Assembly: GCA_019057815.1 (NCBI GenBank)
Contig: JAHLWR010000016.1
Coordinates: forward strand, 1-64,000
Direction of reading: 5' to 3'
Source of the DNA: Candidatus Heimdallarchaeota archaeon
Lineage (GTDB): Archaea > Asgardarchaeota > Heimdallarchaeia > Heimdallarchaeales > Heimdallarchaeaceae
DNA length: 64,000 nt
Part shown: positions 1 to 8,840 of the stretch, one piece after another
How the letters are laid out: every line of letters starts with the position of its first letter
How positions within the stretch are numbered: the stretch's first letter is position 1
Notes under the pieces: model-generated
What the model saw: only the letters and a program-made list of their open reading frames with translations
What the model was told of the DNA's origin: nothing
The model's database searches: none
Program-made: the position numbers and the translations under genes

Positions 1-2
1 GT

Positions 3-65
3 TCAACTGAAAGAAGATATACGGAAATAATATTAGATACAGGTGATTTTGTTAGAATAAACTAA
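3..65 (+). CDS. C-terminal end of a truncated CDS
   Basis: The third frame is open from the window edge to a TAA at 63-65 and ends in ...DTGDFVRIN. Only about 20 residues are visible, so neither the function nor the coding status can be established. It is listed because the other two forward frames stop almost at once. Confidence 0.25.
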   Translation, partial: STERRYTEIILDTGDFVRIN

Positions 66-110
66 CTTTAGTAATTAATATGATATTGCGACTAAATCAT
101 TCGTTTTTCT

Positions 111-326
111 TTATCTTCTTTTAATTTCCAATATTTTATCCATCATTTGAATTCTATATGAAGAATCAATATATCGACGCATTTTTTCAAATTTAACCTT
201 ATTTTGCAGGACTTCTAACCATTTATTTACCATATCTTCAGAAATCTCAAGTTTCTCTGAAATCTCTTTTCCTTTCATTCCCTGTTCTAAAAACTGTGAA
301 ATTAATTTCTTGTACTTAGAAGCCAA
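111..326 (-). CDS. Small helix-turn-helix protein
   Basis: This is a 71-residue basic protein. Residues 5-45 read like a resolvase or sigma-type HTH: a helix (KKLISQFLEQGMKG), then KEISEKLEISEDMVNKWLE, with the usual turn between two helices. The C-terminus is rich in Lys and Arg. No partner domain is present, so it is either a small DNA-binding regulator or a fragment of a larger recombinase or transposase HTH. The ATG is preceded by no clear Shine-Dalgarno. It stands alone on the minus strand. Only the HTH-like pattern is seen; the regulatory role is inferred. Confidence 0.45.
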   Translation of the reverse strand: MASKYKKLISQFLEQGMKGKEISEKLEISEDMVNKWLEVLQNKVKFEKMRRYIDSSYRIQMMDKILEIKRR

Positions 327-579
327 GATGATTAATCTTTCTCTAGCAGATGCTTCTCTCCTAATATGGATGAGAGCTAATCATTTCGAGTTAGAAGTTC
401 CGAAAGGAATTCTAGAATTTATAAATTAAAGGTGAATAAAAATGGAATGATCTTTGCAGATGAGAATATGTATACTGTTTATCTTAATCATCGATTAGAA
501 GGAAGGTTATTTCAACATCTTTAGATGGGGCTTACAAATATCTGATGGATAATGATACTGAAAAAAAGGAAGAATTAAA
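327..579. other. Short non-coding or gene-remnant stretch
   Basis: Two short open stretches on the plus strand (328-429 and about 436-525) encode protein-like text such as SLLIWMRANHFELEVP and NHRLEGRLFQHL. Neither is long enough to call, and each ends in a stop. They may be remnants of a decayed gene. The last 40 bases form the 5' leader of the Arf-like gene, with a GGAAG Shine-Dalgarno-like sequence about 8 nt before its ATG. Confidence 0.3.
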
Positions 580-1131
580 ATGAGTTTACTTGGTATTAGA
601 AAACGTCTAAAGAATCTTGATAAAGCTAAAATTTTGATACTTGGGTTAGATTCTGCAGGAAAAACAACTCTAACTAAATATATGAGATTTGGAATTTACA
701 ATAGTCAAACATTACCAACCATTGGACAAAATATAGATACTTTCAAACTTGATGATTGGTTAGTTACTGCAATAGATGTTGCAGGACAAAAAAATTTCCG
801 TTTTCTATGGGAAGCTCACTACCATGGAACTTCTGCGATAATTTTTATTATTGATGCTTCTGATTATGAAAGAATTCCTGAAGCTAAAGAGATTCTTCGA
901 ACGCATGTATTTAATAATCCCATACTTGAAGGTATTCCAATTGTAATTATAGCAAATAAGCAAGATTTACCTGGAGCTATAGATGCTCCATTGCTTATAC
1001 AATTGCTTGGTTTACATAAACAATTTCTTGATCGAACTTATGCAATATTCAACTGCAGTGTTTTATATGGGCATGGAGTTGTTGAATCCTTCACATGGTT
1101 GGTTAATGAACTTGAGAAAAAAGCGAACTAA
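580..1131 (+). CDS. Arf-family small GTPase
   Basis: A 183-residue protein of normal Arf/Sar length. G1 is GLDSAGKT (residues 22-29), the switch I Thr is T47 in LPTIGQN, G3 is DVAGQ (66-70, where eukaryotic Arf has WDVGGQ), G4 is NKQD (126-129) and the G5 position is CSVLYG (159-164). The Gln of G3 is kept, so hydrolysis should be possible. The N-terminus (MSLLGIRKRLKNLDK) is short and has no Gly2, so Arf-type myristoylation is not expected; membrane recruitment would need another route. Arf-like GTPases are a hallmark of Asgard genomes. A GGAAG lies about 8 nt before the ATG. No neighbour suggests a specific effector. The family call is secure; the cellular role is unknown. Confidence 0.9.
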   Translation: MSLLGIRKRLKNLDKAKILILGLDSAGKTTLTKYMRFGIYNSQTLPTIGQNIDTFKLDDWLVTAIDVAGQKNFRFLWEAHYHGTSAIIFIIDASDYERIPEAKEILRTHVFNNPILEGIPIVIIANKQDLPGAIDAPLLIQLLGLHKQFLDRTYAIFNCSVLYGHGVVESFTWLVNELEKKAN

Positions 1132-1327
1132 TCAAAATTTCTTTTTCATTTTTAATCATTTTTTTCAAAATTGCTGCTCTTGATATCAATGATATTTCCA
1201 CTTTGGATGAAGAAAATATTTGTGTACTATGTGAAGTTAATTAGGTAGAAGCGAATGATTTAGGGTGTAGTGTTTATTCCTTGATTTTCTAAAAAACCTT
1301 TTATAAGAATTCTCTAAGAATGAATCT

Positions 1328-2152
1328 ATGGCAACAATTCTTACAAATCCTTCTCTAGAAAGAATTAAGCAAGTCATCGAAGAAAATTTCCATGAGTATT
1401 GGGGAACAAAAGAAAGAGAAGTAAAAGGTTCTCGAATTAAGTTTATAGAAACAGAGGAATATACAATCACTGATAGTGGTATCCCCTTCTCTATGTGTAA
1501 CAATGTTCTAAAAACAAATCTACCTACAGAACAACTAGAAAAAAAAGTAGAAGAAGTTATCAAGTATTTTGAAGAGAAAAAACTTCCCTTCATCTGGCAC
1601 ACAGGTAGTCAAACAAAACCAGCTTCCTTAACTGATCTACTAATTTCAAAGTATAACTTTAGTCAGGTAATTCTCCCTGGAATGTATCTGAATATAACAC
1701 AACTAGAGAAAGGAAAGGAAATTAAGGATTTAGAAATTGTGAAAGTTGAAGAAAAAAATCAATATGAGATTTGGGAAGATTTACTGATGACTACATTCAA
1801 TTTTCCAGAAGAGATAGCCAAAGGTTACTTCCTTAATTTTTTTGAACACAAAAATGAAGGAGATCAAACTGCATTTATAGGGTATTATAAGGGAAAACCT
1901 GTTGCGATTTCTTTAGTTTGTTTTAAACAAGGAGTTGCTGGAATTTACTGTGTAGGGACAACTAAAGAAGCTAGAGGTAAAGGGATTGGAACTGCAATTA
2001 CCTATGCTGCAGTCAAAGAAGCACAAGAGAGAGGATATGAAATTGTAATTCTACATGCTAGCAAAATGGGATACAATGTTTATGAAAAAATGGGATTTAA
2101 TGAAGTTTGTCAAATCAATTTTCTAATATGGAGACCAAATCAAACAAGTTGA
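1328..2152 (+). CDS. GNAT-family N-acetyltransferase
   Basis: A 274-residue protein with a C-terminal GNAT fold. Acetyl-CoA binding motif A is ARGKGIGTAITYAAVKEA at about residues 213-230, followed by the typical ...GYNVYEKMGF(N)EVC ending near residue 265. The first 140 residues form a second divergent domain, making the protein longer than a minimal 150-residue GNAT; two-domain GNATs of this size are common. The substrate cannot be read from the sequence. It is cytosolic, with no signal or membrane segment. It is convergent with the alcohol dehydrogenase gene downstream, with 15 bp between the stops. Confidence 0.8.
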   Translation: MATILTNPSLERIKQVIEENFHEYWGTKEREVKGSRIKFIETEEYTITDSGIPFSMCNNVLKTNLPTEQLEKKVEEVIKYFEEKKLPFIWHTGSQTKPASLTDLLISKYNFSQVILPGMYLNITQLEKGKEIKDLEIVKVEEKNQYEIWEDLLMTTFNFPEEIAKGYFLNFFEHKNEGDQTAFIGYYKGKPVAISLVCFKQGVAGIYCVGTTKEARGKGIGTAITYAAVKEAQERGYEIVILHASKMGYNVYEKMGFNEVCQINFLIWRPNQTS

Positions 2153-2167
2153 AAGAAATGAAAAATA

Positions 2168-3193
2168 TTAAGGTTTTATAACTGTTCTAAAATCCGCTTT
2201 AAAGTTTTTAAGACGATGATGTACTTCATTTATTGCATCAGCTTCTAAAGGAACTGTTTTTGTCACTACCTTGCTTAAATCCAATTTTCCTTGTTCTGCA
2301 AGATCTAACAGAAATGGTAGTTCAGATAATAGATGATCAGAAACTCCTATAATTTCCTTTTCTTTACATATTGCGTCGTATGAGTTAACATCAAAAGTAT
2401 CCTTTGTGATTCCAACTAAACCTAAGCGACCGAATCTAGCTAATGATCTAACTCCTTGATCCATGGTTAAAGAAAGACCAATTAATTCTAAAGCAACATC
2501 AACACCGACTCCATTCGTCAATTCCATTATCTTTTCAACTGGATCGTATTTCTTTGCATTAATAGGTATAGCACCCATTTCTTCAGCAGTTTGTAATTTA
2601 CTTGTGTCTATATCCACAGCAAAAACTTTGCGAGCACCAAAAGCTTGTGCTAATTGTAATGCTGAAATACCTAACCCTCCCAACCCAAAGATAGCAAGTG
2701 TTTCTCCTAGTTTAAATCTGGTTTTTCGAAGAGCATGAAGAGAAGTTGCAGAAGAACACATCATAACTGAAGCATGTTCATTTGAAATTGAATCTGGGAG
2801 TCTATAAATCCCCCTTGTAGGTACTGAAATATATTCTGCATATCCTCCATCAATGTCTTTTCCGATCATTTTTCCATGGATACAAAATTGTTCTGTTCCC
2901 TGAACACAATAATTACATTTTCCACAAGTAATCATGTAATTGAGACATACTCTATCTCCAACTTTGTGATCATAAACATTGTTCCCTATCTTTTCAATAT
3001 CTCCTGCGATCTCATGACCTAAAGTAATTGGAAGATTACCTACAGAAGAAACACCCTCTCGATAATGAACATCAGAATGACAAATCCCAGCAGCTCTAAT
3101 TTTGATTAGTACTTCATCAGGTTTAGGTTCTGGAGTTGAAACCTCTCTATTCTCCAAATCTTTGTTGATTTCAATTAGCTGAACTGCTTTCAT
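2168..3193 (-). CDS. Zinc-dependent alcohol dehydrogenase (MDR family)
   Basis: A 341-residue medium-chain dehydrogenase/reductase. The catalytic zinc ligands are C38 (GICHSDVH), H60-E61 (GHE) and probably C146. The structural zinc site is C90, C93, C96 and C104. The Rossmann motif GLGGLG is at 170-175, followed by the acidic end FAVDID about 20 residues later, which favours NAD(H) over NADP(H). Length and motif spacing match microbial zinc alcohol dehydrogenases, so it should oxidise an alcohol or reduce an aldehyde in the cytosol. The specific substrate is not visible. The gene is monocistronic by position, with a 319-bp intergenic region upstream shared with the cold-shock gene. Confidence 0.88.
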   Translation of the reverse strand: MKAVQLIEINKDLENREVSTPEPKPDEVLIKIRAAGICHSDVHYREGVSSVGNLPITLGHEIAGDIEKIGNNVYDHKVGDRVCLNYMITCGKCNYCVQGTEQFCIHGKMIGKDIDGGYAEYISVPTRGIYRLPDSISNEHASVMMCSSATSLHALRKTRFKLGETLAIFGLGGLGISALQLAQAFGARKVFAVDIDTSKLQTAEEMGAIPINAKKYDPVEKIMELTNGVGVDVALELIGLSLTMDQGVRSLARFGRLGLVGITKDTFDVNSYDAICKEKEIIGVSDHLLSELPFLLDLAEQGKLDLSKVVTKTVPLEADAINEVHHRLKNFKADFRTVIKP

Positions 3194-3512
3194 ATTCCTA
3201 CTTAGCTTTGTACTTTTTTAAATTGTTTTCCTCCTTTTATTCTACTTTACTTGGGATTCTTAACATTTTTTCAGACTTTGACTTTCACATCTTTCTCCAA
3301 AAAAGGTAGAGCTCTTATGATTATTTGCTATTAAATTTATCAAGAACTGAGTATTTATTAATAGGTCCACAATTCTCTTTCTAAGTTAAAAATTTAAGCG
3401 ATTGGAGTTTTATTTAATCTTAAAAGAGTTAGTAATTTCTGATTGGTATTTTTAATTTGGGTTGAGTACACAAAGTATCTCAACCGAACACATAAAATTG
3501 GAGTTAATCCAA
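3194..3512. promoter_or_regulatory. Divergent intergenic region with promoters
   Basis: No credible ORF lies here. It separates the divergently transcribed alcohol dehydrogenase and cold-shock genes. AT-rich TATA-like stretches occur near 3408-3420 (upstream of the cold-shock gene) and near 3210-3225 on the other strand. A GGAG at 3500-3503 sits 9 nt before the ATG at 3513 and fixes the cold-shock start. Confidence 0.4.
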
Positions 3513-3710
3513 ATGAAAGGAACAATTAAAAGAATATTGTATGAAAAAAACTTTGGTTTCCTAAGTGTTGAAGATGAAGAAAAAGACATCTTCTTTCATC
3601 GTTCTGGAGTTAAAGAAGACTTTAATGACCTAAAAGATGGAGAAGAAGTAGAATTCGAAATTGAAAACAAAGATAGAGGACCACAAGCAACTAATATTGT
3701 GAAAGTTTAA
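3513..3710 (+). CDS. Cold-shock domain protein
   Basis: A 65-residue protein that is a single OB-fold cold-shock domain: MKGTIKRILYEKNFGFLSVE, then KDIFFHRSGV, and a final GPQATNIVKV. RNP1 corresponds to NFGFLSV and RNP2 to DIFFH, the aromatic single-stranded nucleic-acid binding surface. A longer in-frame version starts at TTG 3462, but the ATG at 3513 has a GGAG nine bases upstream and gives the canonical CspA-type length, so it is preferred. The protein probably binds RNA as a chaperone. It is followed by a strong hairpin terminator. Confidence 0.9.
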   Translation: MKGTIKRILYEKNFGFLSVEDEEKDIFFHRSGVKEDFNDLKDGEEVEFEIENKDRGPQATNIVKV

Positions 3711-3739
3711 GATTTCCAATCAGAATTTTCCCAAGAAAC

Positions 3740-3753
3740 ATACTTTAAAGTAT
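3740..3753. promoter_or_regulatory. Perfect 14-bp palindrome
   Basis: ATACTTTAAAGTAT is a perfect 14-bp palindrome between the cold-shock gene and the ssnA/xdh operon. It could be a dimer operator site or simply AT-rich chance symmetry; no second copy was noticed nearby. Confidence 0.3.
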
Positions 3754-3768
3754 CTTTGAAATTACGAA

Positions 3769-3806
3769 ATGAAACAAAGAATTTGTTTCATTCTTATTTT
3801 TTCTAA
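3769..3806 (+). terminator. Hairpin plus T-run terminator
   Basis: A perfect 10-bp stem (ATGAAACAAA / TTTGTTTCAT, 3769-3778 and 3782-3791) with a 3-nt loop is followed by a T-rich tract. It should end transcription of the cold-shock gene and insulate the operon starting at 3905. Confidence 0.6.
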
Positions 3807-3823
3807 ATTTTGCATTTCAACTA

Positions 3824-3870
3824 GTTTTATAGATAGTATACCTATTTCTAAAGCAGTTCCTTTGAATAGG
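3824..3870 (+). promoter_or_regulatory. Putative promoter of the ssnA-xdh operon
   Basis: A TATA-like sequence (GTTTTATAGAT, 3824-3834) lies about 75 nt before the ssnA ATG. It is followed by a 6-bp inverted repeat CCTATT/AATAGG (3841-3846 and 3865-3870) around the expected transcription start, a plausible regulator site. The ssnA start has no obvious Shine-Dalgarno. Confidence 0.35.
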
Positions 3871-3904
3871 CAAAATTCATATGACAAAAAAGCTTTGTTA
3901 AATC

Positions 3905-5197
3905 ATGAAAGCAATAATCAATGTGAAAATATATGATTATGTGACCTATATAGAAGACGGTTTTTGTATTTTCGAGGAAGAAATTATCGAAACAGGACCC
4001 ATGAAAGATTTTCCAGATTTTGATGGGAGGATTATAGATGGAAGAAACAAAATACTACTTCCTGGGCTCATAAATTTTCACACTCACATTTATTCTACTC
4101 TTGTTCGTGGCGCATCTATCCCTTTTAATCCTAAAAGCTTCAGAGACATTTTGGAACAACTTTGGTGGAAGTTTGATAGTAAACTAGATAAGGATGCAAC
4201 ATTCAATAGTGCGATAATTTATGGATTGGAATCACTGAAGAGCGGAGTAACTTCTCTAATCGATCATCATGCAAGTGGTATTGATATCCTTGGTAGTTTA
4301 GAACAACTCAAGAGAGCAATTGTTGACATTTTAGGAATGCGAGGTGTTTTCTGCTTTGAAACCAGCGACCGTTTTGATGTTGATGCCTGTATAACAGAAA
4401 ATCTAACCGGTATCAAGTATAATTCTACTGACGCTCGAGGCTTTTTTGGTCTACATGCGTCCATGAGTCTTTCCGAGGAAACTCTTGCTAAAGTAAGCGA
4501 TGTGATTGAAACTACTCCAATACATGTTCATGTTGCCGAAAGTAAGGAAGATGAAGATGATTCACTGGAGAACTACAATATGACAGTAGTTGAGAGATAT
4601 ACAAAACACAATCTTCTCAACCCAGATTCCATACTAGCTCATTGTGTTCATATTAATGATCAAGAAGCAAAAATTATTGGTGAAAAGAAAGCAGTTATTG
4701 CTCTGAATCCAACCTCTAATATGAACAATGCAGTTGGAGCATTTAATATCAATATCTTTCGAAATAACGGTATTCAGATACTTATAGGAAACGATGGACT
4801 TGGAACCAACATAGCTAAAGAATGGACCTATCTACTATTTGCTGGTAAAGCTGGTATTATGGATGCAAATGGTATTGGTTTTGATGAAATAATAAACTAC
4901 ATTACTAATTCCTATGATTATTTTGGTCGAATGATGGGAATAAGAATAGGTAAGATACAGAAGGGATATGTTGCTGATTTTGTGCTTGTCCCATACTATA
5001 ACCCAACTACAATGGATAAAAACAATGCATTTGGACATGTTTTCTTTGGTTTGTTTGACAATTTCAAACCATCTTGTGTGATAGTTAAGGGTAAAACCCT
5101 CATAGAGAACTACAAAAGCATATTTGATGAGGAAACATTATATAATAACGCTCAAATGGCGTCTAAAGCCTTATGGAAAAGGTTAGGTGAATCTTAA
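3905..5197 (+). CDS. ssnA: SsnA-like aminohydrolase (amidohydrolase superfamily)
   Basis: A 430-residue metal-dependent amidohydrolase of the chlorohydrolase/SsnA group. Metal ligands are visible in order: H59 and H61 (NFHTHI), H209 (HVHVAES), H246 (AHCVHIN) and D297 (GNDGLGTNI). The early text STLVRGASIP matches SsnA-type enzymes. SsnA is found in bacterial selenium/purine gene clusters beside molybdenum hydroxylases and is thought to hydrolyse a ring-containing purine catabolite. The stop directly abuts the next ATG, so this is the first gene of a translationally coupled six-gene operon ending in xdhC. The family is clear; the exact substrate is inferred from context only. Confidence 0.82.
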   Translation: MKAIINVKIYDYVTYIEDGFCIFEEEIIETGPMKDFPDFDGRIIDGRNKILLPGLINFHTHIYSTLVRGASIPFNPKSFRDILEQLWWKFDSKLDKDATFNSAIIYGLESLKSGVTSLIDHHASGIDILGSLEQLKRAIVDILGMRGVFCFETSDRFDVDACITENLTGIKYNSTDARGFFGLHASMSLSEETLAKVSDVIETTPIHVHVAESKEDEDDSLENYNMTVVERYTKHNLLNPDSILAHCVHINDQEAKIIGEKKAVIALNPTSNMNNAVGAFNINIFRNNGIQILIGNDGLGTNIAKEWTYLLFAGKAGIMDANGIGFDEIINYITNSYDYFGRMMGIRIGKIQKGYVADFVLVPYYNPTTMDKNNAFGHVFFGLFDNFKPSCVIVKGKTLIENYKSIFDEETLYNNAQMASKALWKRLGES

Positions 5198-6271
5198 ATG
5201 GATCTTTCAGTTAGCTTACTTGGTTTGCATTTTAAAAATCCTCTAGGACCCTCAGCAGGTCCACTCACTGAGGGATTAGAAAACATGCGATTTTTTAACA
5301 ATAATACTTGTGGTGTAAATGTTTCTAAAACTATTTCTATTGAAGGAGCAATAGTTGCAAAACCATGTATTGCAGGAACTTCAAACACAATTTACAATTG
5401 TGAACTTTGGTCAGAACTTCATTCTGATGTTTGGATAAATGAGATACTTCCAACAATCCACAAAGAGAAGAAGAAACCCTTGATCATCAGTGCTGGTTAC
5501 CTCGAAGAAGATTTCAGAACACTGATTCCTGAATTAGATCCTTTTGCAGATATCTTTGAGATTTCAACACATTATGTTAAAGACAATCTCGCTGGTATTG
5601 TTCAGAGTATTAGAGAAAATACCGATAAACCAATTTTCATGAAACTCAGCCCACATGTGGATGATTACCTTGGTTTTGTACAAACTGTGCTTGATGCTGG
5701 TGCAACAGGTATTGTTGCTATCAATTCATTAGGACCTGGAACAGCAATAGATCTAGAGAATCGTTCAGTACTTCTAGCAGAAGAAATTTGGATGAGCGGT
5801 CCAGCAATTAAACCAATAGCACTTCATCGAGTATATCATATTCGAAAAGCTTTTCCAGACATACCTATCATTGGTGTTGGAGGAATTGGGAAAGCTGAAG
5901 ATGTTCTTGAATTTATTTTTGCAGGGGCGGATTTGGTGCAAATGCTCTCTTCAGCACTTATTAAAGGGAGACATTTGTATGATAAAATTGTAAAAGATCT
6001 TCCAGCAGCAATTGAAAAATATGGTTTTTCATCAATTGAAGAGATTCGAAAAGTAAGAAAAGAAACCATTTTCAAGACACCAGAAACATTTGAAAATAAT
6101 CCCCCATCATTCAATAAGAGATGTAATATGTGTGGGCTTTGTGTTCGTATTTGCCCAGCAGGTGCTTTGTCAGAATCTGATACTATCATCGTTGATAAGG
6201 AAAAATGTATTCGCTGTGGATTATGTGAATCACGCTGTCCTCAAGATGCAATTTATGGTGTGCTCTCATGA
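5198..6271 (+). CDS. DHODH-like flavoprotein with C-terminal 2x[4Fe-4S] domain
   Basis: A 357-residue protein: an FMN-binding dihydroorotate/dihydropyrimidine dehydrogenase TIM barrel (residues 1-290; NPLGPSAGPLT, GVGGIGKAEDVLEFIFAGAD) fused to a ferredoxin domain with two CxxCxxCxxxCP motifs (C309/C312/C315/C319 and C337/C340/C343/C347). The layout is PreA-like. The loop that normally carries the catalytic Cys (SCPN in DHODH and dihydropyrimidine dehydrogenase) reads ISTHYVKDN (122-130), with no Cys or Pro, so the reaction may differ from pyrimidine reduction. It starts right after the ssnA stop and overlaps the next gene by 4 bp. In bacterial purine clusters the analogous slot holds the Fe-S oxidoreductase YgfK. 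It probably transfers electrons to or from a heterocyclic catabolite. Confidence 0.8.
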   Translation: MDLSVSLLGLHFKNPLGPSAGPLTEGLENMRFFNNNTCGVNVSKTISIEGAIVAKPCIAGTSNTIYNCELWSELHSDVWINEILPTIHKEKKKPLIISAGYLEEDFRTLIPELDPFADIFEISTHYVKDNLAGIVQSIRENTDKPIFMKLSPHVDDYLGFVQTVLDAGATGIVAINSLGPGTAIDLENRSVLLAEEIWMSGPAIKPIALHRVYHIRKAFPDIPIIGVGGIGKAEDVLEFIFAGADLVQMLSSALIKGRHLYDKIVKDLPAAIEKYGFSSIEEIRKVRKETIFKTPETFENNPPSFNKRCNMCGLCVRICPAGALSESDTIIVDKEKCIRCGLCESRCPQDAIYGVLS

Positions 6272-7482
6272 GCAATCACATTTTGAGATGCATAACTTGC
6301 AAAAAAGAATTCAACCCTAAACCCGGTCTCTATTATTGTACAGATTGTGGTTATATTATGGGTACCTTGGAAGTAATTTATAATTATGAAACTATCAAGG
6401 ATAATTCAAAAGTAAAGCAAAAAAAGTTCGAAAAAAAAGCTTCTATGTATCAATTTGATTTTCTATTACCAACAGAATCAAAGTGCAAATTTGACGAATA
6501 TGTTGGTGGCACACCGCTATACAAATTCGACCTTTTAGGAATTAAAGAGGTATTAGTCAAATATGACGGTTCCAATCCCTCCAGTTCATATAAAGACAGG
6601 GCGAGCTCTGTTGCTATCAATAGAGCTATAGATGAAGGTAATAATACTCTTTTCTGCGCATCAACTGGTAATGCTGCATCATCACTCGCTATGCTCAATG
6701 CACATACAGATATGAACACTTACATCTTTGTTCCAGCAACCATTCCAATAGGGAAAAGAACACAACTTGAGATTTCAGGTGCTCAAGTCATGGCAGTTGA
6801 AGGTACCTATGATGAGGTTTATGATCTATCACTAGAGATAGGACTCAAAAAAGGTTGGTACTGCAGACATGCAGCAATAAACCCCTATCTTCTTGAAGGT
6901 AAAAAGACTGGGGCTTTTGAGATAGTAATCCAAAACGATTTTGCTGTACCTGATTATGTTCTAGTTGGTGTTGGTGACGGTACTGTCATAAGCTCCTTGT
7001 ATAAGGGGTTTTGGGAATTCAAGAAAATTGGACTGACAGACAAAATTCCTCGAATCATTGGTGTTCAAGCTGAAGGAATTCCTGCAATAAAGGGTGTTTT
7101 TGAAAAAGGCAAACCCTATACACCTCATGCAATCATAGGTAAAACCGTTGCTGACAGCATCGCTGTGGGTAATCCCCGTGATGTCATAAAAGCATGTACT
7201 TATATCGAAGCGTGTAATGGCTTTTTTATCTCTATCACCGATGAAGAAATCCTTGATGCTATTTCAGAATTAGGGAAGGAAACAGGTCTCTTTGCAGAAC
7301 CAGCTGGAGCTGTAGCCTTTGGTGGGTTGAAAAAACTTATTTACGAAGAAAAGATTACAGATTCAGATAAAGTCTGTCTTGTCATTACTGGTAATGGTCT
7401 AAAAGATATCAATGCAGTTAAGGATATGATACATACAGAATCCCTAACAGTTGATGATGTAGTAAAAAGGTTTGAAGAATGA
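6268..7482 (+). CDS. Threonine-synthase-like PLP enzyme (fold type II)
   Basis: A 404-residue PLP-dependent beta-family enzyme. An N-terminal zinc ribbon (C8, C11, C24, C27) precedes the catalytic domain; the Schiff-base lysine is K109 in NPSSSYKDRA. The SxGNAASS loop (CASTGNAASS) binds the PLP ring-side phosphate and substrate, and GDGTVISS is the glycine-rich loop. By sequence it looks like threonine synthase, but its position inside an ssnA/xdh operon, with 4-bp overlaps on both sides, argues for a catabolic beta-elimination. Bacterial purine clusters carry the fold-type-II enzyme YgeX (diaminopropionate ammonia-lyase) in the same context. Threonine synthase is the main alternative. Confidence 0.75.
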   Translation: MSNHILRCITCKKEFNPKPGLYYCTDCGYIMGTLEVIYNYETIKDNSKVKQKKFEKKASMYQFDFLLPTESKCKFDEYVGGTPLYKFDLLGIKEVLVKYDGSNPSSSYKDRASSVAINRAIDEGNNTLFCASTGNAASSLAMLNAHTDMNTYIFVPATIPIGKRTQLEISGAQVMAVEGTYDEVYDLSLEIGLKKGWYCRHAAINPYLLEGKKTGAFEIVIQNDFAVPDYVLVGVGDGTVISSLYKGFWEFKKIGLTDKIPRIIGVQAEGIPAIKGVFEKGKPYTPHAIIGKTVADSIAVGNPRDVIKACTYIEACNGFFISITDEEILDAISELGKETGLFAEPAGAVAFGGLKKLIYEEKITDSDKVCLVITGNGLKDINAVKDMIHTESLTVDDVVKRFEE

Positions 7483-8840
7483 AATTCATATTAAATCAGG
7501 AAATTATTGAAATAAGTGTACCTCTGGGTACACCTACTCTTAATTTCTTACGAAGTGTTGGAATGAAAGGAGTCAAAGAAGGTTGTCATGAGGGCGATTG
7601 TGGTGCTTGTATGGTTCTTCTTGGTGAATTGAAGGACAACAATCTCATGTATAAAGCTACTACCTCTTGTTTGCTTCCAATAGGTGAAGTTGCAGGAAAA
7701 CATGTTGTAACCATTGAAGGACTCAACCAAGAGGAGCTTAATCCTATCCAACAAGCACTTGTTGATAGAGGAGGTGTACAATGTGGTTTTTGCACTCCAG
7801 GATTTGTTGTTAGTCTTACAGCTTTCTTCATGAATGGTAATCTTGAGAAAGATAATATTCTAACTTCTATTGAAGGTAATGTTTGCAGATGCACAGGATA
7901 TGCTTCAATAATACGTGCAACTGAACAGTTGTCTGAACAGATAGATATCGTGAAAAATTCAAAAAAAGAACGCATTCAAGCACTAATTGACGCAAAAATT
8001 CTTCCTTCTTATTTTACCGATATATATAATAAATTGAAAGAATTGAAAAAAACACTCCAACAGAATGAAGGAACTTTCATTGCTGGAGGAACAGACTTGT
8101 TTGTTCAAAAGAAAACTGTAGATGACCCAATATTTCTTTCAAAGATGAATCTTGCTGGTATATGGACGGATAAAACACACATCTTTATTGGTGCAATGGC
8201 AGACACAGAAAGTATCCGTTCTTCTGTTGAATTGAATACAATTCTTAATACTGAGAATCATCTTGCACAAATCTCATCGCTTCCTATTAGGCAAAAAGCC
8301 ACTATTGGTGGAAATATTGTAAATGCGTCACCTATCGGAGATCTTACTATCTACTTTCTAGCTTTAGATGCTGATATAAGTCTCAAATTTAATGGAAAAA
8401 AAAGAATAATAAAATTAAAAGATTTTTTTAAGGGTTACAAGACGTTAGATCTAAAGAAGGGAGAGATTCTTGAATGGATTAGAATTAAAAAAGAAAAGAA
8501 ATTGTTTTCTTTCGAAAAAGTTGCAAAAAGAATGCATGTTGACATAGCTAGCGTCAATAGCGCTCTATCGCTTAAATACGACAATAATAAAATACTAGAA
8601 CCTCATTTATCAGCTGGTGGCATAGGACCGATTCCCATGTATCTAGAAAAAACTTCCAGCTTTCTTGAAAATAAAAAAATCTCTTCAGACAATGTAAAAG
8701 AAGCTGCACAAATAGCTGACACAGAAATTAGTCCAATATCTGATGTACGAGGTAGTGCTCTCTACAAAAGATTGCTTCTTAGACAATTGATATATGCTCA
8801 TTTCATTTCATTGTTTCCTGAGCTGGAGGGATTATTATGA
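7479..8840 (+). CDS. xdhA: Xanthine dehydrogenase, fused 2x[2Fe-2S] and FAD subunit
   Basis: A 453-residue electron-transfer subunit. Residues 1-75 are a plant-type ferredoxin fold with C36, C41, C44 and C64. Residues 76-150 are the all-helical second cluster domain with C102/C105 (CGFC) and C136/C138 (VCRC). Residues 165-450 are the FAD domain, with FIAGGTDLF (200-208) and ATIGGNIVNASPIGD (274-288). In many bacteria and archaea these domains are separate genes; here they are fused in the eukaryote/Rhodobacter order. It carries electrons from the molybdenum site of the next subunit to FAD and an acceptor. It overlaps both neighbours by 4 bp. Confidence 0.9.
   Translation: MKFILNQEIIEISVPLGTPTLNFLRSVGMKGVKEGCHEGDCGACMVLLGELKDNNLMYKATTSCLLPIGEVAGKHVVTIEGLNQEELNPIQQALVDRGGVQCGFCTPGFVVSLTAFFMNGNLEKDNILTSIEGNVCRCTGYASIIRATEQLSEQIDIVKNSKKERIQALIDAKILPSYFTDIYNKLKELKKTLQQNEGTFIAGGTDLFVQKKTVDDPIFLSKMNLAGIWTDKTHIFIGAMADTESIRSSVELNTILNTENHLAQISSLPIRQKATIGGNIVNASPIGDLTIYFLALDADISLKFNGKKRIIKLKDFFKGYKTLDLKKGEILEWIRIKKEKKLFSFEKVAKRMHVDIASVNSALSLKYDNNKILEPHLSAGGIGPIPMYLEKTSSFLENKKISSDNVKEAAQIADTEISPISDVRGSALYKRLLLRQLIYAHFISLFPELEGLL

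Noticed and set aside
1237-1602. 121-residue minus-strand ORF
   Set aside because: It is antisense to the GNAT gene, which has clear family motifs; this is a shadow frame rich in Ser and Phe.
7548-7975. Minus-strand ORFs opposite the xdhA FeS domain
   Set aside because: They are antisense frames of a gene with all eight conserved Cys of the Fe-S domains.
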